DNA of 64,000 bases from JAGPIS01 sp964635545 (GTDB lineage: Bacteria; Bacteroidota; Bacteroidia; Bacteroidales; Marinilabiliaceae), in the NCBI GenBank assembly GCA_964635545.1, contig CAZWOA010000004.1:1-64000 (forward strand), given 5' to 3'. A program made the position numbers and the translations under genes. The notes beneath the pieces were generated by a model. The model searched no databases, was not told the DNA's origin, and saw only the letters and a list, made by a program, of their open reading frames with translations. Positions 9,153 through 18,000 of this stretch are shown here, piece after piece (position 1 is the stretch's first letter; every line of letters starts with the position of its first letter).

Positions 9153-9829
9153 TAATATATATAGACCTTAGATCCAATTTTCAATGTTTTATACACAGCT
9201 TCAAGGTCGTCATCACCCATACGCACGCAGCCATGAGTAACAGGTTCACCTAAAAACCGCTGATACAGAGTACCATGTATTAGATAGCCATCACCAAGCG
9301 CAAGGGCATAATCGCCCAAAGTACCCGACTCATACCTTGAAGGGTGTCCGGCCGGAGGCACAGGCAAGCCTTCCTCGATAAATGCCCAGTCAGGTTTTAT
9401 CCAAACAGGATTTACAACCTTTGACAACACTTTACGCACCCCCTTGGGTGTTTTAAAAACCCACGAACGTTTTTCAGTGTATAGCTTGGTGTAGCTGCCT
9501 GTAGAACAAAAACCACTACGCACCTCTTCTCTGTTATTAAACAGCCTGAACTCGTTTATTGTTGTATTGATTACAATATATGAATTTTGTGGAGTAAGTT
9601 TAGAATACCTGGTTTTCATCGACTCCAGCTCTTTAGTCATATCAGCAGTAAGTTTTTCAACCTCTTCGGCCGAAAGAGATGAAGTTGCAGCATGAGGACG
9701 CAACAAAATGCGGCTAATAAGAGGTTCTCCCCAAAGAAGATAAACCATCATAAATGCCATCAACACAAGCACTTCCAACACTGTAATCACAGTATGAATT
9801 ATTCCGGAGTATTTTCCACTCTTAAACAT
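9152..9829 (-). CDS. L,D-transpeptidase (YkuD domain), membrane-anchored
   Basis: The 225-aa protein has an N-terminal transmembrane anchor (residues 10-32) and a YkuD domain from about residue 85 to the end. The catalytic signature is complete: YLIHGT, then GEPVTHGCVRMGDDD, with the conserved His and the nucleophilic Cys in HGCVRM. Such enzymes act in the periplasm on peptidoglycan stem peptides, making 3-3 cross-links or attaching or releasing proteins. It is the middle gene of a minus-strand set with a second transpeptidase 42 bp upstream and a coupled membrane protein downstream. Confidence 0.88.
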   Translation of the reverse strand: MFKSGKYSGIIHTVITVLEVLVLMAFMMVYLLWGEPLISRILLRPHAATSSLSAEEVEKLTADMTKELESMKTRYSKLTPQNSYIVINTTINEFRLFNNREEVRSGFCSTGSYTKLYTEKRSWVFKTPKGVRKVLSKVVNPVWIKPDWAFIEEGLPVPPAGHPSRYESGTLGDYALALGDGYLIHGTLYQRFLGEPVTHGCVRMGDDDLEAVYKTLKIGSKVYIY

Positions 9830-9871
9830 AACAGCACCCCTTAATCATATAGAAATCAATTCAGTAACAAT

Positions 9872-10990
9872 CTAACGACCAAAAATATCATCGTATTTAC
9901 GCAAAGACCCTACAATAAGCACAGCAGTATTTAGAGGTACTTTGGCAAATAATTTTTCCATATCATCATTTTCAAGAGCTACACATCCATCAGTCCAGTT
10001 GGCACCCTGCCCTCCATGACCATGAATTTCAATAAGTCCGCCAATTTCAGTGCGGGCACCAATTGCACCCTTTTTCTTCAATTCCTGAAAATTCTTAACG
10101 TCATCCGCATTAGGATAATCCAATAGTAATGCCAAATGGTAACGGGTATTACTTTTATTTTTCTTTTTTAGTATCTTATACCTTCCTTCTGGAGTTGCCT
10201 TATCACCCTGATACTGTTTTTTACGTATCCAGTTTTTGCCGAACTCCACATCATAAGAAGCAAGCTGTTTGCCTTTATGAAATAATATACATTTCCTGCC
10301 AAATTTATCAACCACAATAGCATAGCTACCTTGACTACGGCTCTCGGATAAAACATTTTGATATTGTTTTATCCACATATCATAACCGGCAAAATAGGCT
10401 TTCACAAAATCCGTTGCTTTATTAATCGCCTCTGTAACAGCCTCATTACCCTCTTCAGCTTTACGGATTGACAGGTTAATATCATCACGATCAAAAGCGA
10501 TTTGAGATTCGGCGAGAAGATGCTTACCCTTTACGGCAAGTTTCATTATATGCTCATCAAGAGGAATAGAGCGCAAAGTTGAATCGAAATAGTTACAGTC
10601 ATCATTAAGCTGAGTTAACAATTCAACCAGACGGACCGAAATGGCGCTAAAATTTTCACTTCCAACAGCAGCAGCAAGCGATGCATTAAACTTAGCCTGA
10701 TGCGCCAGTTCCTCAATTTTATTATAATCGCGCCTAAACCAGAACTTTTTATTCTCCTCCTTCCAACAGGTCATTGCATCGTCATAAAATTTTTGCGCAT
10801 TATCCATATGTTCAGAAGCATAACTGGCCGAGCCCTCATTTTTGGCTTTGCTAATTGCACCACGAGCCAGTTCTAAAGATGCTTCGGGCGACTTAGGCCA
10901 AGTAACGACAACAAAAGCCAAAATACCAGCAAACAAGAGAAATATTATCAGCAGAAATCCCCTAAACGGCAATTTAAAACGAAAACCCAT
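9872..10990 (-). CDS. L,D-transpeptidase-family protein (YafK/DpaA-like motif)
   Basis: The 372-aa protein has an N-terminal transmembrane segment (residues 11-29) and a long helical region to about residue 215 (SEHMDNAQKFYDDAMTCW and onward). The C-terminal catalytic domain starts at SYAIVVDKFGRKCILFHKG. The active-site segment reads IEIHGHGGQGANWTDGCVAL: the HG is kept and the cysteine sits in DGCVAL instead of HGCVR, as in the YafK/DpaA-type branch. Members of that branch can cleave protein-peptidoglycan links as well as transpeptidate, so the activity is uncertain. It is probably the first gene of the three-gene cell-wall unit. Confidence 0.82.
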   Translation of the reverse strand: MGFRFKLPFRGFLLIIFLLFAGILAFVVVTWPKSPEASLELARGAISKAKNEGSASYASEHMDNAQKFYDDAMTCWKEENKKFWFRRDYNKIEELAHQAKFNASLAAAVGSENFSAISVRLVELLTQLNDDCNYFDSTLRSIPLDEHIMKLAVKGKHLLAESQIAFDRDDINLSIRKAEEGNEAVTEAINKATDFVKAYFAGYDMWIKQYQNVLSESRSQGSYAIVVDKFGRKCILFHKGKQLASYDVEFGKNWIRKKQYQGDKATPEGRYKILKKKNKSNTRYHLALLLDYPNADDVKNFQELKKKGAIGARTEIGGLIEIHGHGGQGANWTDGCVALENDDMEKLFAKVPLNTAVLIVGSLRKYDDIFGR

Positions 10991-11013
10991 ACAAAAGAGT
11001 CAATAGAGAAATA

Positions 11014-11045
11014 TAAAAAACCCGGAGCTTTCAATCACTCCGGGA
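11014..11045 (-). terminator. Terminator of the coiled-coil lipoprotein gene
   Basis: CCCGGAG (11021-11027) pairs with CTCCGGG (11038-11044). On the minus strand it is followed by TTTTTT, between the lipoprotein stop (11068) and the next start (10990), so it partly separates the two genes. Confidence 0.8.
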
Positions 11046-11067
11046 GTTGAAAAATCCTTATAGAGAA

Positions 11068-11658
11068 TTACTTTCTTTTTTTCTCAATAGCAGTGGTAAG
11101 CTCGTTGTTAATAGCAAGAGCTTTATCTTTAGCTGCTTTCACTTTATCAAGAGTTGGCACATAAACACCTTTATCGAAAGCATCTTTAGCTTCTGCAAGT
11201 GCGTTGTTAATACCTTCTACATCAGCTTTGATAGCTTCAAGGGCTGAAGCACCTTCTTTGCCGCGAGGAGCTTTTTTGATTAGCTCGTCTGTTTGATTAA
11301 GTGTAGCAGAAACTTCAGCAATTACACCTTCAACCTCAAGTTTAATAGCTTCTTTTGCTTCTACAACTTTAACTTTAGCCTCGGCAGCAAGAGTTACTAT
11401 TGCATCAAGTTGTGATTTAACACCATCATAATTTGCAAACATTTTAGATTTTTGAGTTTCAATGCTTGCAAGAGCAGAGTTCAAAGAATCTTGAACTTGT
11501 GAAAGCACTTGAGGTGCATAAAGCTCAGCATCTACAGCTTTAATTGAATCAATAGCAGCATAAGCAGCATCAACTTTTTCCTGTGGCAATTTGTCGCAAG
11601 ATGAAATAGAAAATAGCAGTGCAACGGCACCAATTACAGAAAGAAAACTTTTTTTCAT
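11068..11658 (-). CDS. Coiled-coil lipoprotein
   Basis: The 196-aa protein has a lipoprotein signal (FSISSC, Cys21). The mature part is almost wholly helical and rich in Ala, Lys, Glu and Val with heptad spacing (AAYAAIDSIKAVDAELYAPQ, then repeated EA/KVVEAKEAI segments). It has the look of a periplasmic coiled-coil lipoprotein that links the outer membrane and cell wall, which would fit the L,D-transpeptidase genes downstream, but no peptidoglycan-attachment motif is certain. A rare strong Shine-Dalgarno site (GGAGGA, 11665-11670) lies six bases before the ATG, suggesting high translation. Confidence 0.75.
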   Translation of the reverse strand: MKKSFLSVIGAVALLFSISSCDKLPQEKVDAAYAAIDSIKAVDAELYAPQVLSQVQDSLNSALASIETQKSKMFANYDGVKSQLDAIVTLAAEAKVKVVEAKEAIKLEVEGVIAEVSATLNQTDELIKKAPRGKEGASALEAIKADVEGINNALAEAKDAFDKGVYVPTLDKVKAAKDKALAINNELTTAIEKKRK

Positions 11659-11664
11659 TTTTAT

Positions 11665-11670
11665 TCCTCC
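11665..11670 (-). promoter_or_regulatory. Strong Shine-Dalgarno site (unusual here)
   Basis: GGAGGA on the minus strand, six bases before the ATG of the lipoprotein gene. Other genes in this window lack such a site. Confidence 0.75.
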
Positions 11671-11821
11671 AAAAATAATTACGTTTTATTTGTTACATTT
11701 GTATTCAACGAAAAATCTAATAACTCAAGTGAGCGATTGTATGTTTTCATTTTTCATCATTAAGACGTAAAAAATGACAAAAGTCACACTGAAAATTAGA
11801 TTTTTTTTGAAAAAATCATGA

Positions 11822-12394
11822 ATGACAGAAAATAAGCACACAACCCCCAGTGATGAGGATATCGTAACAGACATTGTTTTACACGATAAGCACGAACTTT
11901 TTGCCCTTCTCTACAAAAAATATGAGCATAAAGTAATTGATAAGTGTTACTCTCTACTGAAAGACCGAAACCTGGCAAAAGAGTTTGCTGTAGATATTCT
12001 TACCCGCACCTACGAACGATTGGATTCTTATAAACATAGTGCAACATTCTCGTCGTGGCTATATTCAATTACATATAATTACTGCATCGACTACCTGAGG
12101 ACAAAGAAAAAATTGCATTATCCCAATTGGAACGACAACAATGAGATTCCAGAGATTATTGATGAGCACGATGATGAAACTTCAAGTATAACCTACGATG
12201 AGCTGATGGATGCCCTTGAAAAAATCCACCCCGAAGAGAAAACACTTATCCTTATGAAATATCAGGATAACATACAGATTAAAGATATAGCCAAAGCCCT
12301 AAGGGTGAGTGAGAGTGCAGCAAAGATGAGATTGAAAAGGGCAAAGGCACGGGTATTGTATATTATTAAGGAAAATAATGAACAAACAAAGTGA
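11822..12394 (+). CDS. ECF-type RNA polymerase sigma factor
   Basis: The 190-aa protein has sigma region 2 at about residues 20-95 (LLYKKYEHKVIDKCYSLLKD, ATFSSWLYSITYNYCIDYLR) and region 4 at about 125-180 (IQIKDIAKALRVSESAAKMRLKRAK). Between them is an acidic linker. The start at 11822 is preferred because the ATG at 11818 is in another frame and stops at once. No anti-sigma gene adjoins; the downstream neighbour is a short PepSY-like protein 48 bp away, which may be a co-transcribed target or modulator. Confidence 0.9.
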   Translation: MTENKHTTPSDEDIVTDIVLHDKHELFALLYKKYEHKVIDKCYSLLKDRNLAKEFAVDILTRTYERLDSYKHSATFSSWLYSITYNYCIDYLRTKKKLHYPNWNDNNEIPEIIDEHDDETSSITYDELMDALEKIHPEEKTLILMKYQDNIQIKDIAKALRVSESAAKMRLKRAKARVLYIIKENNEQTK

Positions 12395-12442
12395 CCTTTC
12401 GTCATCTGTACGTCAAAACAGTAAAGCAAAACTGATTAAGTA

Positions 12443-12847
12443 ATGGTGAAAAACATATTCAATATATTATTTTCAAAACACGAAACCAAGCCTCCTCATG
12501 AGATAGAAGAGGCTATTTTACTGCTATTTAAAGATGCTTCGAGTATTGAGTGGCACAAGCGGGATAATAGCTACGAAGTGATGTTCTACAATAACGAGAA
12601 GGAGCACATTGCACGTTTCAACAAAGATGCCGAGATGATAGAACACCGCATCAACCTAAAAACCAGCGAATTACCCACACAAGTGCGCATTAACGCCGAA
12701 GCGCATGGTGAGATAATGAGTTCAATTGCCGTATATAATTTATTGGAGCTATCGGAATATGAACTGATATTCAGAGACAGTGAGAAAATAAGATATGTGA
12801 TACACTTACTACCATCCGGGGATGTAACCTCAATTTGTAAACTATAA
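12443..12847 (+). CDS. PepSY-like (DUF2874-type) small protein
   Basis: The 134-aa product has no signal peptide. It shows two related beta-rich halves (SSIEWHKRDNSYEVMFYNNE, then a second 'EYELIFRDSEKIRYVI' unit), reminiscent of the PepSY-like/DUF2874 fold of Bacteroidota. Those proteins are mostly periplasmic, so the missing signal is odd. Function is unknown. It follows the ECF sigma gene closely and ends at a strong terminator, so the two form a small operon. Confidence 0.6.
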   Translation: MVKNIFNILFSKHETKPPHEIEEAILLLFKDASSIEWHKRDNSYEVMFYNNEKEHIARFNKDAEMIEHRINLKTSELPTQVRINAEAHGEIMSSIAVYNLLELSEYELIFRDSEKIRYVIHLLPSGDVTSICKL

Positions 12848-12850
12848 AAA

Positions 12851-12880
12851 AAGGAGCCTTTTAAGCTCCTTTTTTTTATA
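12851..12880 (+). terminator. Terminator of the sigma/PepSY-like operon
   Basis: AAGGAGC (12851-12857) pairs with GCTCCTT (12865-12871), followed by a T run. Confidence 0.9.
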
Positions 12881-12893
12881 ATGTTATCAATTA

Positions 12894-12953
12894 TCAGTGA
12901 AGCCTGAAGTGATAAGTTATAGTTCCTGGTTGTTCAGCCGGTGCCGAGGCTCC
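12894..12953 (-). pseudogene. Relic duplicate of the TonB/TolA gene 3' end
   Basis: Read on the minus strand this segment encodes GASAPAEQPGTITYHFRLH and a stop. The true end of the adjacent TonB-like protein reads PSAPAEQVGTITYRFSFKAK and a stop. At DNA level 12911-12950 matches 12991-13030 at 32 of 40 positions with a constant 80-base offset. It has no start of its own and is best explained as a decayed tandem duplication. Confidence 0.7.
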
Positions 12954-12967
12954 TTAATACAAAAAAA

Positions 12968-13882
12968 TTATTTTGCTTTAAAGGAAAAGCGATATGTTAT
13001 AGTTCCAACCTGCTCAGCCGGTGCCGAAGGATCTTCATTAAACCTGGCTTTTAGAGCTGCAGCTTGGGCTGCATTCCATAAAGGAGTACTATGTATGGTT
13101 GTACCTTTAGAAATGGCGCGTGCACTTGTAACTTTTCCATATTTATCTACCACTACTTCCACAACAACAGTTCCTTCCTCAAGCACGGTATATGTGGGCT
13201 CTGGAAGTTTTCCATTGGCAGTTCGTCCCGATAAACTGAAAGAAATACCACTATTGCCCAGTCCTGAACCATCGCGATTGGTGCTATTGGGGTCGCCGGT
13301 AAGTTTGCCCTGATTGCCTGTTCCGCCGGCATCGCCTTCGGAAGTGGTATTACCGGTACCTTTACCTGCAAATCCCTTGGCTATATTATCGCGTGCTTCC
13401 TGGGCTTTACGGGCCTTTTCGGCAGCTTCTTGCTTTTTACGCTCTTCTTCTTTACGAATGCGTTCCTCTTCTTCACGCTTTTGTCGATCAATACGATCCT
13501 GCTCTTCCCTAACCTTACGTTCCTCTTCTTTGCGTTTCTTTTCGGCCTCATTTTTCTTGCGCTCCTCCTCCTTTTTAAGTGCAGCAGCCTCTTCAAAATC
13601 CTGAGTATTAACCTTTTCGGCAGTCACCTTTTCTTGTGCAGCATGTGGTGTAACGGGCGTTGGTGGTGGAGTAGTTTCTACAGGACGTGCGGGAGCCGGC
13701 TCGTTATACCTTGGCTCTTCACGCCCCATACCGGTGTCGCCATCACCAAAATTAACAAGCAAACCTTCCTCCTCTTGAGGCACATTGGTAATTGCCATAA
13801 AGAGAAACAGCAATATCATAGCCAGGTGGAATACGATAGTTCCTGCCAATCCGTGAGAACGATATCTATTATCTTTATCCAT
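12968..13882 (-). CDS. TonB/TolA-like energy transducer
   Basis: The product (304 aa from ATG 13882) spans the inner membrane once (about residues 14-33). A Pro-rich stretch (PAPARPVETTPPPTP) follows, then a long charged helix (residues 95-165, repeats of EERKKNEAEKKRKEEER type) like that of TolA, and a Gly/Asn/Ser linker. The C-terminal TonB-fold domain reads PEPTYTVLEEGTVVVEVVVD, ending TITYRFSFKAK. It carries the force made by the ExbB/ExbD motor encoded just upstream to outer-membrane receptors or to a Tol-like envelope system; sequence alone does not decide between these. A relic copy of its 3' end lies downstream. Confidence 0.85.
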   Translation of the reverse strand: MDKDNRYRSHGLAGTIVFHLAMILLFLFMAITNVPQEEEGLLVNFGDGDTGMGREEPRYNEPAPARPVETTPPPTPVTPHAAQEKVTAEKVNTQDFEEAAALKKEEERKKNEAEKKRKEEERKVREEQDRIDRQKREEEERIRKEEERKKQEAAEKARKAQEARDNIAKGFAGKGTGNTTSEGDAGGTGNQGKLTGDPNSTNRDGSGLGNSGISFSLSGRTANGKLPEPTYTVLEEGTVVVEVVVDKYGKVTSARAISKGTTIHSTPLWNAAQAAALKARFNEDPSAPAEQVGTITYRFSFKAK

Positions 13883-13888
13883 CAATTA

Positions 13889-14281
13889 TCACTTTGCTCG
13901 TGTTGCTAAAATAAGCTTATATTTATTATCCTTAGCAATATTCATTACCCTAACTACCTCTTTCATGGGTACACTCTCGTCCACATGTAGTGAGATGTAG
14001 ATCTCGGGGTTTTCGCCCACTTTCTGCCTTAGCAACGGCTCAATCTCCTCGAACCGCACCTGCTTGGTCTCAATGTAATATTTCAAATCGCGGGTTATTG
14101 CCACAGTAGTAAGTGGCTTGGCCGAGGTTTGATTAGCACTTTGTGGAAGCAGCAATTTCAGTGCGTTGGGATGAACCAGAGTTGATGTTATCATAAAAAA
14201 TATGAGTAACAGAAACACCAAGTCGGTCATCGACGACATACTGAATTGGGCATTTATTTTACTTCGTCTCTTTAATCCCAT
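13889..14281 (-). CDS. exbD: ExbD/TolR biopolymer transport protein
   Basis: The 130-aa protein has a basic N-terminus and a single transmembrane helix at residues 19-37 (SMTDLVFLLLIFFMITSTL), holding the essential proton-path aspartate (Asp20). The periplasmic domain follows (YIETKQVRFEEIEPLL, then PMKEVVRVMNIAKDNKYKLI). It forms the proton-driven motor with the ExbB/TolQ homologue. The gene is 8 bp after exbB and 6 bp before the TonB/TolA gene, so all three are one operon. Confidence 0.92.
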   Translation of the reverse strand: MGLKRRSKINAQFSMSSMTDLVFLLLIFFMITSTLVHPNALKLLLPQSANQTSAKPLTTVAITRDLKYYIETKQVRFEEIEPLLRQKVGENPEIYISLHVDESVPMKEVVRVMNIAKDNKYKLILATRAK

Positions 14282-14289
14282 ATCAATAA

Positions 14290-14985
14290 TTAATTCGCCG
14301 GTTCGTTCAATAAATCCATAAACTCAAGGGTGCGTGCCTCCATGATGAAAACCACCTTTTCGATACGCGCCACAAGATAGTTATAAGCAAAATAGGCTAT
14401 AATACCTACCACAAGACCGGCTACAGTAGTTACAAGAGCAGTGTAAATACCACCTGCAAGCATATCAACTGCGATTTGGTTGCCTGAGTTGGCCATTTCA
14501 AAAAAGGCCTGAACCATACCTATCACAGTACCAAGGAAACCAAGCATAGGCGCTCCACCAGCCACAGAAGCAAGACCTGCAAGACCTTTTTCGAGGCGGC
14601 TAACTTCAATATTACCTACGTTTTCAATGGCTGTATTTACATCACTTAACGGGCGACCAAGGCGAGAAATACCTTTCTCTATCATACGTGCTACCGGATT
14701 ATCGGTGGATTGACATAAAGTACGTGCAGAATCTATTTTACCATCGTGGATATAATCGCGGATACGATCCATGAACTTTGTATCTTGTTCCATTGCCTTA
14801 CGCACGGCGAAGAAACGCTCAATAAAAACATAAATGGCATAAACAGACATTGCGAAGAGAGGTATCATAATCCATCCTCCTTTAACAGCAAGGTCAAAAA
14901 CATTTAGCGATGCCGGCTCGGCAGGCACTTCTAGCATTGGCTCCAGGCCGGCAGCCGTTGACTGAATTGAAAGAAATAGACTCAT
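14290..14985 (-). CDS. exbB: ExbB/TolQ/MotA-family proton channel
   Basis: The 231-aa inner-membrane protein has three transmembrane helices, near residues 37-55, 135-160 and 178-203. It has the MotA/TolQ/ExbB core, including LEKGLAGLASVAGGAPMLGF, GTVIGMVQAF and GIYTALVTTVAGLVVGIIAY. It houses the proton channel of the motor with ExbD and powers the TonB/TolA-like protein. The N-terminal part (residues 1-30) is an extra periplasmic extension common in Bacteroidota. It is the first gene of the operon. Confidence 0.92.
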   Translation of the reverse strand: MSLFLSIQSTAAGLEPMLEVPAEPASLNVFDLAVKGGWIMIPLFAMSVYAIYVFIERFFAVRKAMEQDTKFMDRIRDYIHDGKIDSARTLCQSTDNPVARMIEKGISRLGRPLSDVNTAIENVGNIEVSRLEKGLAGLASVAGGAPMLGFLGTVIGMVQAFFEMANSGNQIAVDMLAGGIYTALVTTVAGLVVGIIAYFAYNYLVARIEKVVFIMEARTLEFMDLLNEPAN

Positions 14986-15059
14986 TACTATATTTTTGGT
15001 TGCTAAATTAATAAAAAGAATAACTCAAAGTAGTTAAAACATCAAAAAACAGATAATTA

Positions 15060-18000
15060 CTACTCATCTTCAAACTCTTCGGTAGTTTCCGGCACTGCAT
15101 TTTTACGCTGTCTCCTCTTCTCACCCGTTATTACCGACCAATATTTACGCAACAATTCACCAAAGGTATTAAACTCCTCTCTAAAAGACAATCCCACCCC
15201 TTGGGTAGTTGGCGAAGTTTCGTAAATCAAATCGTTATTGGAGTGGGTATATGCCTTGGCACGCACCGTACCTTTATTATTAAGTTTCACCTCCATATCG
15301 AAGTCACCAATAATATTACTAGCGGCAGTCTGATTACGCCCATAGCCCAAGTTACCATTGAGTATCACTCTATTATTGAAAATCTGGGTTGAAAGAGCCA
15401 CTTCAATCTCCTCGTTGGTTATCTCATCTCCGGGGCGATAAGCCACACCCACATCAAAATCATTACTAATTTGCGACAGCCAACTGCTAAGCTGGCTCGA
15501 CAGCACTTCTGTAGTAGTAACAAGGGCAGCACTATTACCGGAGCGCGATTGGCTTTCCTGACTTACCTGGGCATTATCGGGAGTGTAAAACCTATTGAGT
15601 ATAAGGAGCGACAAAACTTGACGATTGAGTTCTTCTTCTGAAGTAATATACTGATCTATAATACTTTGATTTATATCTTGAGTTGAAGGAGTTTCGATAT
15701 CGAAACGAATATTTGGCCTCATCACCCTATCGTTAAGGTGAAGATTAAGATTGATAGGCACCCTTCGTTTCATATCACCCGTCACCACATCATTACCTGC
15801 AATACCGGACACGAGATCATATAGTGATGCCTTTAATTTGTAGGTCGCATCAAGGTTTATGATAGCATCGTAGGGATCGCCCTCCCAACGCACCGAGCTA
15901 CCACTATTGATGAGGAACCTCTTATTTACAATATTCTGGAATGAGAATAGGTAGTTACCATCTTCGAGCACATACTCACCAAAGAAAGATATCTTACCCA
16001 GTTTATCGATTCTCACATTTATATCGCCTCGTCCTGCACCCTTAAGGATATCACCATTTTTCCCATCAAATAGAACCTGTATTTTGGCATCGGGCGTAAC
16101 TTCAATATCAAAATTCAGGTCAAGGGCAGATGGCTCGGTATGATATGGCGTTGAAGTGTGTTTATCTCCATCAATATCTCCTGATGTAACAAAACGGATA
16201 AAATCATTCTGAGCAACCTCACCATCGTCACCAAGTGGAACAAAAAAATTGGTTCCCGGCATTGTTTTCACACCCACATCTATAGATATATCTGAAGTTT
16301 CGCCGGTAATGGTTACACGTCCATCGGCAAATACGGTTCCATAATAGTCGGGATTATCCTTCTCGCGAGTATCGAGAGCAAGCACTTTTTTACAGTCAAT
16401 CTTAAGGTCGTAACGCATATTCGAGAAGAGATTATGACCAATGCTGCCTGAAAAAATACCTATATTACCATATTTATCAACCACCTTCATATCCTTAAAA
16501 ATCATGCGATCAGGCACTAAAATAACTGAGTCGGATAGCACATAAGAGGTTTTCAAAAGGTCAACATCAAAAGTTGTGGGATTTAGCTTAAGCCTGGCCG
16601 ATAGCTGTGGTCCACTAATAGGCCCTTGCAGAGCAATTTTACCGGAGGTAGTACCCTTGATATTTTGAAGAATATTCGAAAGATAGAAATTTAAGAATCC
16701 TGCCGGAAGATTTTGTGCTGTAAAATCAAGGTTCATCAATCCACTATCGTAAAGATAGTCGCCACCACCATCTAGTATTTTACTGCCATCTTTCACTGCA
16801 TCTATACTCATATTGAGCGACTTAGACTGAGGCTCCCACTCACTATTGAGGCTTAAAAACCCAAGAGTGTCATTATTGACAACCAGGTTGGATATATAAA
16901 TATCACTATTGACAATCGGATCTTTTTTGGCTCTAAACACATCAACATCAGCATTAAGAAGCCCCTCAAGACTATAACTGGTACTATTTTCTGAATTTAA
17001 AAATGGCTCCAGATCTATATTGTTGATATTCAAGCTTAAAAGTTTATCCTCACTGTCGGATATTATACCATTTATGCTAACTCCTTTATTACCGCGAGCA
17101 AACTCAAAACCTTTAACCACAATGTCGGTAGGATTGATATAAACAGAAGAGGCATTTAGGTGCCACACACTATCGTCTATCATAACTTCCGACGGCATAA
17201 ATTGGTAAAAGGTATGTAAGCCATCCTTGTGCCGTTCAAAATTAGTTTGCGAATAGATAGCTCCGCTATTAGTTTTTTCGCCCCAGTTATTCCAAAAAAG
17301 ATTTGTGCTAACAGTATCACTATGAACGTATTGCTGAAGAGTAAAATTATATAACTTACCCACTGCCGGAAGCATCAACTCTTTCGTTCGCAAACTTACA
17401 TAGGCTTTTTGGTTGCTATTACCTCTTGCAGATAGCGATAAATCTACAACACTTATATCTTTATAAGCACCATCGCCTAGCTCTACAGAAACTTCAAACT
17501 CATTAGAGGAGGAGTTATAGTTGCCCCACATTTCACCACTATCGGTGATTGACACATTAGGATAGAAAAAACGTATTACCTCATCAGCCTTATGGTAAGA
17601 GACTTTAAAATCAAATATATTATCGTTAATCTTTTTATTTCTATACACCTTAGTTGCAACAGATGGAGTATAAATACCAATCATCCTATTAAACTCATCC
17701 TTAATATTACTAAAATTATAAACACCTTTGAGCTCCCCTTCTAAAATTTCGGAGTTAAGAGTTATAATTTTAAGACTATCAACCCTCTCTATATGTAGGT
17801 TTAGCGAATCTAACTTCAGACTTTTATCAATATTAGCAAGCTTAAAATGGCTTAGATCTATATTGCCCACCACATCATCAATACTTTCTCCAATAAACTG
17901 AGCACTAAGTCCAAATGAGAGTTTACCCTCTTTCATAGATGGATATATACCCAGCTTTTCAACATCAAGATGAGCACCTTCGGCCTCAAACGCAAATTCG

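Noticed and set aside
11670..11677. TAnnTTTG promoter for the coiled-coil lipoprotein
   Set aside because: It overlaps the Shine-Dalgarno site, leaving almost no leader, and has no -33 TTTG.
13314..13909. Plus-strand open frames opposite the TonB/TolA gene
   Set aside because: They are the mirror of the Lys/Glu repeats and low-complexity helix of the real gene, giving Phe/Leu- or Ser/Arg-rich nonsense.
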